The notes under the pieces were generated by a model that did not search any database, was not told the origin of the DNA, and saw only the letters and a program-made list of their open reading frames with translations. From positions 1,550,001 to 1,614,000 of the forward strand of contig OY754472.1 of NCBI GenBank assembly GCA_963575645.1: a stretch of DNA of 64,000 bases, given 5' to 3'. The DNA comes from Xanthostigma xanthostigma (lineage: Eukaryota > Arthropoda > Insecta > Raphidioptera > Raphidiidae). Position numbers and translations under genes: made by a program. Shown here in pieces: positions 11,164 to 22,500 of the stretch (within the stretch, counting starts at the first letter, position 1; each line of letters begins with the position of its first letter).

Positions 11164-11893
11164 AGACCGCTGCACACGCGGCTGTTTTTGCCGCTGGAAT
11201 CACTGCTAGGGCTTGTGCTGGCTGACGCGCTGGAAATGACGTCACTGCGTTTGCTCAGAAAAATATTAAAATTAGAACCGATACTATTTTTCGTGCTTGT
11301 TTTGAGCAAAAAGCAATCAGGAAACTATATTTTGAAGACATGGGCACACGCCCACAAACAAACATGGCGTCATAGTGTGTGTTTTATGTTCAGAGACAAT
11401 AAACGTTCACTTTTGTGAAACATTCGAACTGTCACTGCACGCGCACTAAACCCATCTACAAAGTCAGCTTCCGTATAATACGCGCCACGAATCTAAAAGG
11501 TTCGGAAGTTAGTTATAAACAGCGTCGCAAAGGCACATTTTAGAGCCGTTGATACTCTACCCACCTCCCAGCTACCTGTACGGAACGTGCGCTCGTCGGT
11601 GATTGGCCGTGATCGCTCGTTGCCTTTGTCGCTTTCCTGCTTTAAAGTACAGTCGAGTACGCTATTGTCAAGTTGTTATTGTTATTTTAGTTTTGTTGAG
11701 TTGCGAGTTTGTAGTTTTTCAACAGACTGTACAAGGGCAATCCCCGTATTCGCATCTAACTTCCAAGTCTTTTAGATTCGTGGCGCGCACTATACACGCA
11801 TCGTGTGAAGCGAACACGAAATCCAGCACCACAGCACGCTTGAAAACTAGCAAGGGTCTAGCGACTAAACCAGACTCGTGTGCAGCGGCCTTT
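11164..11893. mobile_element. MITE family D carrying a nested MITE
   Basis: The ends AGACCGCTGCACACG and CGTGTGCAGCGGCCTT are inverted. A second MITE of family C (11,474-11,794) sits inside. Family D also occurs at 21,037-21,488 (near full length) and as pieces at 10,248, 14,578, 45,665, 46,350 and 58,145. The 131-residue open frame spanning the nest is repeat-derived and not a gene. Confidence 0.8.
11474..11794 (+). mobile_element. MITE family C, copy 1 (nested)
   Basis: The inverted ends TATAATACGCGCCACGAATC and ..GATTCGTGGCGCGCACTATA continue inward as CTAAAAGG..CGGAAGTTA. It is closely related to 12,121-12,443 in the opposite orientation. It is inserted in family D, so it is younger than that element. 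Confidence 0.85.
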
Positions 11894-12120
11894 AGCGTCA
11901 TCTCGAAAATGTTTTGTTTTATTTATTTTTATAAAACGAAGGGTATCTTTCAAATGGGACTATCATTAATCTACGGGCAACAAACATGTTTTTTTTAATA
12001 ACTTAATGTTATTTCTAAAATATTATCAAAGCTACGTTGAAAATAGGTAAAATAATCATATTTATTTGTTTTCGACGCAATTTATGATATTAACATCAAT
12101 AATATTTTTTTTAAGTCTGT

Positions 12121-12443
12121 AATAATACGCGCCACGAATCTAAAAGGCTCGGAAGTTAGATGCGAATGCAGGCTTGTGCTTGTACAGTCTGTTGAAAAAC
12201 TACAAACTCGCAACTCAACAAAACTAACATAGCAATAACAACTTGACAATAGCGTACTCGACTGTAATTTAAAGCAGGAAAGCGACAAGTGACAAAGGCA
12301 ACGAGCGATCACGGCCAATCACCGACGAGCGCACGTTCCGTGCAGGTAGCTGGGAAGCGGTGGGAGTATCAACGGCTCTAAAATGTGCCTTTGCGACGCT
12401 GTTTGTGACTAACTTCCGAACCTTCCGTGGCGCGTACTATAAT
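12121..12443 (-). mobile_element. MITE family C, copy 2
   Basis: The ends AATACGCGCCACGAATC and CCGTGGCGCGTACTATAAT, and the interior CAAAGGCAACGAGCGATCAC, are the reverse complement of copy 1. The two copies about 330 bp apart form a large potential hairpin. Confidence 0.85.
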
Positions 12444-12450
12444 AGTCTAA

Positions 12451-12694
12451 TGCTGGGTTGCAGAAAGGTTTGTCAAAAAATCTGATTTGATCATTTGACA
12501 ATAACCTTAGATTGTAAATATATATATATGTTTCCGTATGAAAAGCATAGTAGAGTTTTAAATTGTGTCTGGCGGCTCTGGGATCTTGGGCTATACCTTC
12601 TTTTCTTCATGTATTGTAATAATGCAGTAATATGATCACAATCTAAGATCATTGTCAAAACAAATTTTTAGACAATCCTTTCTGAAACCTAGCA
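12451..12694. mobile_element. Short MITE
   Basis: Imperfect inverted ends of about 60 bp begin TGCTGGGTTGCAGAAAGG and end CCTTTCTGAAACCTAGCA, with inner CAATCTAAGATC-like arms. 244 bp, no coding content. Confidence 0.7.
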
Positions 12695-13158
12695 TAAGTA
12701 ATAAAATCTACGACCAGGCGTCCCCGTTATATTCGGAAATTAAACGTAAAAGGTACATTACACGGAATTTAAGATATTTTTTCTATAAAAATCATGGTCA
12801 TTTGCATTAGAAAGAGAACTTTCGTTACAAAGATTTGACACAAATTTCAAAACAATAACTTGTCCATAATTGCATATTATAAACATCAAGCAATACATAG
12901 ACAAAGTCTTTATGTACACAGCTTATTAGTTCTGCACATTACTCAACTATTTACAGTAGAACTTAAATGTTAGGTTAGGTCATGTTGGACCTACATTAAT
13001 TAACAAGACATAACCTCGAAATTATTCTAGTATAATGATACACACGATTGAATTTATGGTTGTCTGAGGTCGGGTTGATAGTGAAAAAGTTTGCATGAGA
13101 CTATAGAGTGAAACTTTTTCAGTTCTAACATTTGTTGACGATTTTATAGTTAGGAAGA

Positions 13159-14577
13159 CGGTGACAGAAATGATCAAGGAGCACTCGCTTCTTTCGTGTA
13201 GTGTGAGTCCCATTCTATACAAATCCGATTAGTGGCGTAGGGGTTTAGTGCATTTCAATACGACTCTGTGACTGAAAGGCAACTGGGGGGAAGTCCTAAT
13301 TGCAGAAAATAATATTTACCCCCTGCAGAGACTGTCAGTATAATAAAGAAATACAAAATAAATAAATTTTAAAAGAATACTAGGTGAATTAAATCGAGCT
13401 CAAACAGTTCGTTTTTTTGTAGAGGTTCCCGAGGTACAGTTTTCTGCCAATATCGATCTTGCGAAAACGCGTCATGTTCACGGAAAGTTTAACATGGTAT
13501 TCGGTTAAAGCAATGACAAGTACATTATATTGGCAGATTGTTGAACTAGCACTGACATAATAGGTCATATGCATAAAACTCTAAATTGGTTAAAATTTTT
13601 ATTTCGAAATATATTTTAGTTCTTGATCAAAACGTAATGGTTATTTTATTAATCTAATCACTGAAAAAAATACAAATAATAAAAAAGAAATGTAGAAAAT
13701 AAGCGCTATTTTCGAATTTTCAAAACGCATCGTGACGTCAGAGTATATATCTACAACAGTTTTCATGACGACTGTGTCGTCTCACAGTAAGATTATGTCA
13801 GTATTTAGAGAAAACAACAAATAAACTTCATTTAGAACATTGACAATTTGACATCAAGGTTGGCATGCATCGTATATCATGACGTCACATAAGCCCGCGA
13901 ACATGGCCGGTTGTTTAAACTGTCTATTTTTGAATGTGGAATTTAATATTTTTTTTCTTACGATAATATTACACTTTTAAATGATTATCAATTTTTTTCC
14001 GTATTATGGTTGACTAAATAATCTATTAAAAATATAAAAAAAAATCATGCATATGACCTATTGGCAGATAGGTAATACTTTTTTCAAACTTTTTGGATAG
14101 GTATATTAATAGAAATGGTAAGAATTTCCGCCACCGAGCGAGGACTGCGACTTTTTGCCTGTGCAAATTTTGAAGAACTGTCGAAAGGAAGTGAGGTCAC
14201 TTGAAACCACGAGAATTTTTTGTCGTATTCCGGGCCACCAAATCAACCATTCTGTCAAGTTTCAACTTCAAATTCAATTTCTCTTATGTTTTTGAATTTT
14301 TTTCCATTTTCTGAAAGGATTTTGAAAGTCTCTGCAGGAAGTAAATATGTAGAAAATATTTTTTCTGTAATTAGGAGGTCCCCCTAGACGCCTTTCAGTC
14401 ATTTTCTGTCAATTAGTAGAGGAATTTTGAATTTTGCCGTTTTTTTTTAAGTGCCCCAGCATCGTGTCGAAACGCGCTAGACCCCTACTCCACTAAGCGG
14501 ATTTGTAGAGAGAGACTCAGACTACACGAAAGAGAGCGTTTCTGCCACCAAGTGCTGCTTCACCATTTCTGTCACCG
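13159..14577. mobile_element. MITE family P with nested family O element
   Basis: Arms of roughly 190 bp (13,159-13,345 and 14,325-14,577) are diverged inverted copies; they share CGGTGACAGAAATG at the ends and CTGCAGAGACT inside. A separate MITE (13,559-14,062) is inserted in the middle. No transposase frame is seen. Confidence 0.7.
13559..14062 (+). mobile_element. MITE family O, copy 1
   Basis: A 504-bp element with ends AATAGGTCATATGCAT and ATGCATATGACCTATT. A closely similar copy in inverse orientation is in ACSL intron 8 (50,392-50,894). The interior contains TGACGTCA-like and GACGTCAC motifs. Confidence 0.85.
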
Positions 14578-14665
14578 TAAGAAAACCAGCGCTAGAAAAC
14601 TAGTAGTCAAATCTAACAAGGCATTTAGCGGCAAATCCAGCCTCGTGTGGAGCGGCTTAAGAAAG
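14578..14665. mobile_element. Fragment of MITE family D
   Basis: AAAACCAGCGCTAGAAAACT through CCTCGTGTGGAGCGGC matches the right end of the family D copy at 21,400-21,488. From 14,670 to 15,065 nothing is recognised. Confidence 0.55.
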
Positions 14666-15067
14666 GTTAATAGCTTAATATCCAACGTTTTTATTGGTTG
14701 TTTCCGTTGCACCTGAAGACATTTAAAAGCGTAGGTCAATGACCAAAAACAAAACAATTTTTTACAGATCATTCAACCATAATAGAAAAGCTCAGATATA
14801 AAAACAGGTTTTTTATTCTATGTGGCAACTGCACAATGCATTAGGCATATAATCCATTGATTTTTGAATGCCACTTCAAATGCATTAAGATAAAATTGCG
14901 TACGGTGTTTTTTTTCTACTTTTCGACCTTGAAATGTCATAAAAATAATTAAGACATTTTTATCTAAATATAATCGTCTATCTAAAAATAATTATGAATC
15001 ATATTTTCGTTGCTATACTGTTATTATCTCTATGGAAATATATGAGATTTAGTGAAAAATATGTAAT

Positions 15068-15320
15068 TATCATTTGCGTAATAGCAGTAGACTCGCATTC
15101 GGGATGTAGCGGGTTCGAATCCCGGCGGGGGTAGATGTGGCTAGGACTTTTTCCTGCTGCCTCTCGCCGAGAAACGGTAATTCCTGTACCGGCCATCTTG
15201 TTGAGGTTTTCCATGCTTTCCCTCAATAATTACAGATAAATATCGAGATGGTTTTTTATTCAAGGCCATGGTCGATTACCTGTCAAACTCCTAGTCTTAT
15301 CCCGATTTCCTAAAATTCTT
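15068..15320 (+). mobile_element. tRNA-derived SINE
   Basis: A perfect pol III B box GGTTCGAATCC lies at 15,112-15,122, preceded by an eroded tRNA-like half. The body TTTTCCATGCTTTCCCTCAA then AAGGCCATGGTCGATTACC resembles a core known from many arthropod SINEs. The A box is weak, so the copy is probably inactive. Confidence 0.6.
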
Positions 15321-16067
15321 TCGTTCCCCTTTTGCTGTAGTTTAATTTTAAAACAATAAATTAGTAAGTATTTCAATAATTTTATCAGTTTTCAAATTAT
15401 AACTTAGAAACCTTTGGGTTTGTAATAACAACGGCATTCCCAAGACTGCTTATCAAGGTTTATCATAATATTATGTTGTTAATTTACGTATATATATTTT
15501 AAAACACTGTGTATTAGATTTCAATATGCAAAGTGAAAATAAAAGATCAACATATATTAAATTTAAATTTCGTTGCAAAAAGTTGATGGTATTTGAACTA
15601 GAAGCCCACTTTCTTTTTTGATACTCGAAAATGTGTTTCATACGACTTCTAATTCTACTAAATCATGAATCCTTCTAACACATTGTTGTCGAATATATTC
15701 CTGTATCGATTCTCAGACAAAACCCATTTCATCCAAGTGTGTAGGCTTTTACGGCCAGCGTCGTTCCAAATCTTTCCGGGCTTGTAGTCTCTGGTTCATT
15801 GGTATTTCTGCCAATGTATCGCGGCCTACAAGCCTGGAAACCTATAGTAACTAGGAATTTCGTTTAAATTTATGTTTCATATCTGTCAGCTCACATTTTT
15901 TTTATTAAACGGTGTACTGTGAATGGCTCAGGACTTTTCTTGAAACTAGGAAAGTAGCGCTTTTTACGTGTATTTTAGTGCTTCTCAATAATATGAAATC
16001 ATTGGGACACGAAAACCAAACTAGATTTGATCCGAAGTACACTGGGTTGAATTTTTCTACCTGCCAC

Positions 16068-16640
16068 TGACGACCTTATCTACAATGATTAAAAAATCGT
16101 TCAAAAAAAATTATAATTGGCGCAGTTGATGGTTGTAATGTTTTTGGTGGTGTCTTTTCTCAAGGATCCAAATTTTCAGAAAGTTTGTGTGGTAATATAA
16201 GGAATTCTTTGCGGTCACAATTGCAATGACTTGCCTCCTAGCATCATCATCATTACTGATATTCGTTCCAAATTGAATCTTTGGGATTAGGAACTCAAAT
16301 GACTTGATTCGTAAGCACGGTGGGTGACAAAGACCTTATCTACAATGATTCAGAAATCGTTCGAAAATATAGATAATAAGCGCGGTTGTAGGTTGTATGG
16401 TTTTTCTGCAAGGATGAAAATGTCTTTGGAAGGTTTAGCCTGTTTGGATAACACAATTTTTTTCTGTCACAAGTGCAACGACTTTCCTTCAAGCCAGTGC
16501 CGTAACTATTCTTTTAAGCGCCCGGTACAAGCTTCTATGACATCGCCCTTGAAAACTCAAAATTTGGTCCTGGTCTGCGCTCCTTCAGGATCTCGCCCAT
16601 CATCATTATCATTGATATTCGTTCGAAATGATTAGGATAG
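16068..16640. repeat. Diverged direct duplication
   Basis: Two segments starting GACCTTATCTACAATGATT at 16,070 and 16,331 run in parallel for about 220-300 bp and end near GATATTCGTTC. They are diverged by substitutions and indels. The open frame over the second copy has no recognisable motif. Confidence 0.65.
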
Positions 16641-16669
16641 CTACTAATGAGTTTATTGATTTGGTGATT

Positions 16670-16958
16670 CATATTTAATAACTTCTATATTGCTAGTGGG
16701 CGTAAGTGGAAGCGTGGCCCATGAAGTGAGACAGCAAATGACTGTTTTCTACCTCTTTCTTTTTACTCGGCCAGTTGTGCGCAAGTGTCGCGTCAGTAGT
16801 GAGGCAATTAGTAAGTGAAATACAGCAAGCCATCTCCCCAACCACAGCTTAATTACATGTGCATCCATTCACGGACATGCGCATAAATGAGACAGACGTA
16901 GTGTTTAAGTCTTTCTCCCGATCTTTGCTAGCAATATAGAGGGTTTTAAATATATATG
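16670..16958 (+). mobile_element. MITE family T, copy 1
   Basis: The ends CATATTTAATAACTTCTATA and CTAGCAATATAGAGG..TATATATG are imperfect inverted repeats. A second copy in the same orientation is at 57,559-57,880. Between 16,960 and 17,590 nothing further is identified. Confidence 0.75.
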
Positions 16959-17593
16959 GTGATTCATTTGCTCTTTGTCATGTTTTGCTGTAGATGTGCA
17001 TCGATGCAGGTAGACCACAAATTTCTAATAAAAATGATCCTCCTACAAAAACATGCACGTACAAACACACGCACACACAGCAGAGTTCAACAACCTTTCC
17101 GCACCGGCAGTTGGTCACTGTACCAGTATGTACAGCGAGCGAATGTCGACTCTAAACATCAGTCACACAAGGCGCACGGATATAACAGTTTAAAGGTAGC
17201 TGACCTCTTTTCCGTGGACCATAACGGGGTACTGTTGTGTCTGTCCTCACGTATGCCTACTACAAAACGTTAAAAGTAACGACTCTAGAGAGAGACAGTC
17301 GCCGTATCGGTCGTCGAGTGTTAGACGGAGACAGTCGTACGATCGGTTTCGTCATTACCCAGATTGTGTGGTTACTAAAACCAGGGCAACTATTGTTGTT
17401 ATAAAGCTCTTCGAAGTAACCTTGGCCAATTCGATCGCGCGGTTCCATCGCAGCTCTTTTCGGTGCAATGGCCTCTGAAGCGTGGTGGCTGTGACTGCGA
17501 TGTATAGGTTGACAAATACAAGAGTGTCGTCTTTAGGGGGTTCCGTACGATTCAGGTGCGAATCCAGCCCTCAAAAAAGTCAAGTATGAATAA

Positions 17594-17712
17594 CGTGACC
17601 ATACGTCCCGTTTTGAACGGGACCATCCCTTTTTTCGGTTATCTGTCCCGTTGTCCCCAAAGAAAGCTCCGGGACGCACAATTTTGTCCCGTTTTCCGAA
17701 ACCGCGCGAAAA
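17594..17712. mobile_element. Fragment of a TCCCG-rich MITE
   Basis: Repeated GTCCCGTTTT / AACGGGAC motifs in both orientations resemble the interiors of hAT-type MITEs (compare 37,783-38,311). Ends could not be defined. Confidence 0.35.
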
Positions 17713-18006
17713 TTATGGAGCTCGCCGGATACGAGCGGTGCGGATTTCTATTTTAGCTAAAAAAAAGTAAATACGTCAATTAAAAAGATGTAAATATTTA
17801 TCATATTTTTGGCAATTGTATTTCAACCAATTGATATTTCTATATTTGTTTATCATAGATATAAGTGCATATACCTTCTTCTTTTCTCATAAGCAAATAA
17901 TATAAATATGTTCCTCTGATAAATATAAATACCTATAACTAGATATTTTATGTTGCATATTTTTAATTTGTAATAATATCTGAGTTTTTCTGAATAAAAA
18001 ACATTA

Positions 18007-18328
18007 AAATCTTTGATTAACGTCTGATTAGAACTCTTCAATAAATAAAATTATCGACCAATTTTTCAGACAATATATTAACAAAAAAAAATAATTATTA
18101 CATAAACGTTTCAATCCGGATTTGGATCTTCTTCAGAACTGATCTAAAGAATATAAAAAATAATTAATATTTGAATTCTAATTAGCTTTTTATAAAATCT
18201 TTCAAAATTATTAATGATTATCAAAATAATGTATTAATTAGGTATATTTTTTGTTAATATATTGTCTGAAAAATTGGTCGATAATTTTATTTATTGAAGA
18301 GTTCTAATCATACGTTAATCAAAGATTT
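18007..18328 (-). mobile_element. Foldback family G, full-length copy with hammerhead-like core
   Basis: Arms of about 85 bp are inverted: AAATCTTTGATTAACGTCTG at the left and its complement at the right end, continuing through CAATAAATAAAATTATCGAC. The centre (18,106-18,136, minus strand) reads CTGAAGA, GATCC / GGATT stem, GAAACG, a hammerhead-like core. Related copies are at 31,338, 36,029, 32,594, 45,254 and 60,166. Confidence 0.8.
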
Positions 18329-18836
18329 GAATGACATGTATAACTTCCCGGCCGAGACCTTGTACAGGGTACAGGTCCAATCGGGCCTAGCAGCGGGGCT
18401 GCTTAGTCACAAAAATTACAAAACTAAATAATAATTGCAAGGTTCGTTTTATTTTTAAATTTTATTAAGGCATACTGCGAGTGTTGCATTGTTACGAATA
18501 GTTTATGTATATAAAACTGACAGAATTTTCAACACAAAAAATATTTTGTAGTGATATTGAGGTCTAATATGCTATAAATTAGACACTGCGTCTGCGTCTC
18601 AAAATTTAAGTTTTGAAATGTACTGTTATATCTAAAAATACAAATTAATCTTATTTATAATGCAGCATAAAATTCAACTATAATATATTTCGAAATGCAT
18701 CTACAGCTGTTTATTTTTCTTGTTGATATCACTAAAATATTTTGGCAAAAGTCCCTTTTTCGATGATGACTAACCATCTATACTCCAATTTATACCTGCA
18801 ATTAACAGGTACCACCCGCGCATGCTGAAATATTTA

Positions 18837-18962
18837 TCTTTCCTCTAATTTTGGAACGCCTATTTTTTTTAATTAAAAGCAATGTTAACTGTAATCAACT
18901 TTTCCTCTTCTTTTCGAACGCCTATTTTTTTTAATTAAAAGTAATGTTAACTGTAATCAACT
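18837..18962 (+). repeat. 65-bp tandem duplication
   Basis: Two adjacent units each contain ACGCCTATTTTTTTTAATTA then GCAATGTTAACTGTAATCAA (one base different). The sequence from 18,330 to 19,140 is otherwise featureless. Confidence 0.8.
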
Positions 18963-19140
18963 ACAGCCAACTTCATAAGCACTTCTAAGTATTATCCATG
19001 ATTCTAATTAAAAAGATCCAATATTTTCAAATTACTGGTCACCTAACGGAAAAATCTTCTTTCAAAAGAACTCTAATATCTAGGCAACCTAATACCTACT
19101 GTTTGGTAGGGAATGAAATAACGTTTAAATGTCATAAAAA

Positions 19141-19557
19141 AATTGGTTGTCTGTAAAGTCGGTTTACGGACGATAGTTTTACGTGATAACGTTTTCCGCT
19201 CGAATATCATATTTAATAATACATAACCTAAATTTTAGTAGCTGTCAAACTATATTTTTACCGACTAATAATTTGATCAACCAAAGCAAAATACATATTT
19301 TTAAGCAATTATAAAAGACATTTAAAAGAATCTATATATATTATATATTTGTTAACAAACCGTATAATTTATCTGGCCATCTGTCAGATGTAGCTTTCGC
19401 TGGAACAGCCGAAAAAAATGTTGAACGCACACTACTCTCTGACATCACGCGAGAAGAGAGAGACTATCGCTTATATCGCGCTTTCGCTTGCGGAACGTTA
19501 CTCTTTTTCATGCGTGCAGCCGGTGTTTCATCAATTTATAAGACGTTATCACGTCAA
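19141..19557 (-). mobile_element. MITE family E, complete copy
   Basis: Both family ends are present: AATTGGTTGTCTGTAAAGTC and GACGTTATCACGTC. The internal part matches the copy at 53,943-54,357 (TACATAACCTAAATTTTAG, GAGAAGAGAGAGACTATCG). The short open frames in it are not genes. Confidence 0.85.
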
Positions 19558-19559
19558 AA

Positions 19560-20470
19560 AAAGATTAAATAACCGATTAGGGTACGCTAATAACGCTTGC
19601 TTATCTATTTATAACAATTTTTTATCATAAATGATATAAAGGAGAAATCACGTCAACCAAGTATTCTGTTACATTTTTTACACGAAGACTGCTATCTATT
19701 ACTAATAGATTTATGTGTTCCGAAATCACGATATTTTAATAGGATATTTGGACTAGCAATCAGTAAAATCAATTTTATACGAAAGAGAAGAATTTTAGTT
19801 TTCGAAAAAATGGAGAGAGGAAACGCCAGTGAAACCGACCATACACTCTTTTACTGGTCGATCAATACACATCTTTCCAGCGTGTATTTTTTTCTCTCTA
19901 CATCGATCCATAACATACCATAACCAGCAGATAACCTTGCCGATCCGTCATTATTTACATACCTATACCGGTTCATCTCCCATCTTGATTGCGACAACAC
20001 CATGGCTAGGTCATATTTTTTGGAAGTGGGACATTTCCTCTTTTTTACGCCGAAGTACCGTAACAGCAATTGTAACTTTTGTTTTGTTTTTATACATAAT
20101 ATATATTATGTTATATACCTACACAATAAGTACCTTAAGTATATATATTTTTTATTTCCGTCTCTATATATATATACAGTTGGTTTAGTATAGTCGAGAT
20201 AAATGTGGGAGCGGCACATGTCATTTTGTATATTATAATTGTGATGTATACATTTTTATGATCTGTGTTTTTTAAGCACATCAATTTGGCAAATTTATAT
20301 TCTTGTTGCGAATTCTAAGTAACAAATAGCATTGCAACTACTTTTCTGATATTTTCGATTTCATTTGTGTGTAGGTGTCTGTACTCTGTACATAAATGAG
20401 TCCAGCCAATTGGACAACGGGACCATTCTTACTAAAAAATGCGGACATTTGACATAATCTTACCTATAAT
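19560..20470. other. No gene recognised
   Basis: Short open frames of 60-119 residues occur on both strands near 19,830-20,190 but have no familiar motifs and no consistent splice sites. The sequence around 20,400 (GGACAACGGGACCATT) may be another MITE edge. Confidence 0.4.
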
Positions 20471-20530
20471 AAATATATATATTTTTTGTTAAAATTGGTC
20501 GATAATTTTATTTATTATATGATTTATATT

Positions 20531-20688
20531 AGGTTCGTTCCAAGCAGCCAGCGAACGGTTTCGAAACCGTCACCCGCACGCGCAGTAGCTAAAACGTCTT
20601 CTAAAATCGCCACTAACAGTTTTGCTTTTCCTACTGCGCATGCGGATGACGGTTTCGAAACCGTTCGCTGGCTGCTTGGAACGAACTT
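20531..20688. mobile_element. MITE family J, well-preserved copy
   Basis: The arms GTTCGTTCCAAGCAGCCAGC and GCTGGCTGCTTGGAACGAAC extend through CGGTTTCGAAACCGTCA, itself palindromic, and then diverge. The inner part carries GCAGTAGC and GCCACTAACAG, shared with 4342-4490. 158 bp, non-coding. A family G fragment (20,471-20,520) lies just upstream. Confidence 0.9.
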
Positions 20689-20744
20689 CTTATATGATGT
20701 TTGTCTTTGGTTTCGATAGTTAGAATAGCTGCGGCGAAAGATGA

Positions 20745-21523
20745 AGCCACCATAAATGTTGTAAATGTGTCTAGCTTCGTCCAATCTACTTTATTAAATA
20801 ATTAGTACAAAATTACGATGTTTTCTCAAAAAAACTGTTTCAGTAACATGTAACGACATCTGATTGAATTTAATCAAAGCTATTTAGTTCAAAAGCAAAC
20901 GAAAAAAACTGTTTAGTACCAAGTAGCGACATCTGTTAGTATTCTCTCAAAACTATTAGTTCAGAAGCAACTCCGGTAGAATTTGTTCAAAGCTATTAGT
21001 TCAGACGCCGGGCCGCAAAAGAAATACATTTGGTATAGTTAAGGCCGCTGCACAGGTGGCTAGAATACTGCTTGGAGTTCCGCTAGCCGGTAGGCTGGGT
21101 ACGAAGCTAGAAATGACGTCACTGCGGGCTGGCCTGCTAGCTCACAAGATAGGTTTTAAAATTAGAACCAGGGCTATTTTCCCTGCGAGATTTGCTGCTA
21201 CGTATGAGCAAGAACCAATCAGGAAGCAATATCTTGTCACGTGGGCACTTGAACAAACACCCACAAACCAACATGGTGTCGTTCTCTGTTCAGAGTCAGA
21301 CAACAGACACGTTTTGCTCTGTGTTTATATTCGAACTGTCACTGCGCGCGCAAATCAACAAATCAAGCTTGGAAAATAGTCTCGTGTGAAGCGAGAACAG
21401 CAATCAAGAAAGCCAGCGTTAGAAAACTAGTAGGCAAATCTATAGCAAAGAATCTAGCAGCGCTTCTAGCCTCGTGTGCAGCGGCCTTTATCGCACCCGG
21501 GTGAAACCGGGCCGGACCGCTAG
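20745..21523 (+). mobile_element. Helitron carrying a family D MITE
   Basis: The 3' end is clear: CGCACCCGGGTGAAACCGGG, GCCGGACCG and CTAG (21,520-21,523), followed by T. GCTATTAGTTCAGACGCCGG precedes a near-complete family D element (21,037-21,488, ends AGGCCGCTGCACAGG and GTGTGCAGCGGCCTT). The 5' boundary is uncertain. Confidence 0.65.
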
Positions 21524-21904
21524 TTGTATATGCATAATGAAAACCGCCTTTCTCTTTAACGGAAGTAAGTAAACGGTGCGTGCCGCTCTCGTGAATCAAT
21601 GACCGGTTGTCAGTTTGGTTCGTGGTGGTATGATTTGGTCCAGAAGAGAGAATCCCCTACAACATTTATACATAGTTAACCGTTAACAGTCAGTGAATTA
21701 AGTTCGAAAACGATTCTCTTTGTTTTCCGTCCACTTACCAACCAAAACATTCCTTATTTACAAAATATTATTATCATTATGTCGACCACAAAGTAAACTG
21801 TGATAAAATTATATTATTGTCTTGTGATTGTCGTATTTTATTTATATCTATTTATTTATTTTATTTATTTTTTTGTTATAAACGTGACAATTTTTTTCAC
21901 CAAA
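21524..21904 (+). promoter_or_regulatory. Possible ACSL promoter and 5' UTR
   Basis: This non-repeat stretch sits between two Helitrons (ending 21,523 and starting 22,005) and precedes the candidate first exon at 21,905. It contains insect initiator-like TCAGT motifs, for example near 21,690. Placement rests only on position and on being free of repeats. Confidence 0.3.
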
Positions 21905-21971
21905 ATGAAACAAGAAATCAAACGTGTCAAACCAAAAAAAACGGTCAAGAAGCCTAAAAGGCGCATAAATC
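21905..21971 (+). CDS. Candidate alternative first coding exon of ACSL (basic N-terminus)
   Basis: ATG at 21,905 is preceded by CACCAAA, close to the insect start-site consensus, and opens 22 codons (MKQEIKRVKPKKTVKKPKRR then I-N) before a GTGAGT donor at 21,972. The exon ends in phase 1. Joined to the acceptor at 27,806 it reads L-E-E into the ACSL methionine with no stop, giving a strongly basic 25-residue extension (706 residues in all). The phase match has a one-in-three chance of being accidental. An in-frame ATG at 21,800 would add a hydrophobic stretch but lies in very AT-rich DNA. If this segment is only 5' UTR, translation would start at 27,814. Confidence 0.35.
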
Positions 21972-22004
21972 GTGAGTATTATTTTTTTTTAATTTACAAT
22001 TTCA

Positions 22005-22320
22005 CTAGCGGCCCGTTCCGGGTTCACCCGGGTGCAATAAATATATAATTCTGCAAAATGTGTTCCGTTTGTGGCCCGGCGTCTGAACTAGTTAGCTTTG
22101 AGCAAATTTGAGATTTGCTTCTGAACTAATAGCTTTGAGCGAATTCTAACAGATGTCGCTACTTGGCACTAAAACAGTTATTTTTTGTTTGCTTCTGAAC
22201 GAATAGCTTTGAGTAAATTCTATCACATGTTACTAAAACAGTTTTTTTTTTGAAAAAACGCCGTAATTTTGTACAAAATATTTAATAAAAACTATCCTAT
22301 AGCGTAAGTTGCACCAGGCA
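22005..22320 (-). mobile_element. Helitron, 3' part
   Basis: Reverse-strand 3' end: CTAG at 22,005, CCCGGGTGAACCCGGAAC hairpin, then repeated GCTATTAGTTCAGAAGC-type motifs shared with 26,264 and 20,880-21,010. 5'-truncated. Confidence 0.65.
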
Positions 22321-22424
22321 AGATGAGGGTATATTTTTGTAATGCTGGATCTTAGACTATACGATTTATGGATCGTCGAACAATAAATATTATAAACACT
22401 CACTTTTTAAAAGGATTTTGTTTA

Positions 22425-22500
22425 TAATTACTGCGGGGATTCGAACCTCTACCTTCGCGGAAAAGCACACGGTAGAGCTATGAGATATTAAACTGTTTCA
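22425..22500 (-). pseudogene. tRNA-like remnant
   Basis: The minus strand has a perfect B box GGTTCGAATCC (near 22,440) and an A-box-like TAGCTCTACCG about 40 bases before it. The acceptor stem does not pair. It is probably an old SINE head or tRNA pseudogene. The region 22,500-22,890 is featureless. Confidence 0.35.

Noticed and set aside
11603-11998. 131-residue open frame
   Set aside because: It lies wholly within nested MITEs C and D; the same bases occur in a second MITE copy at 12,121-12,443, and no protein motif is seen.
16324-16635. Possible cysteine-containing protein of 103 residues
   Set aside because: It covers one unit of a diverged direct duplication whose other unit is not open; no motif and no splice sites support it.
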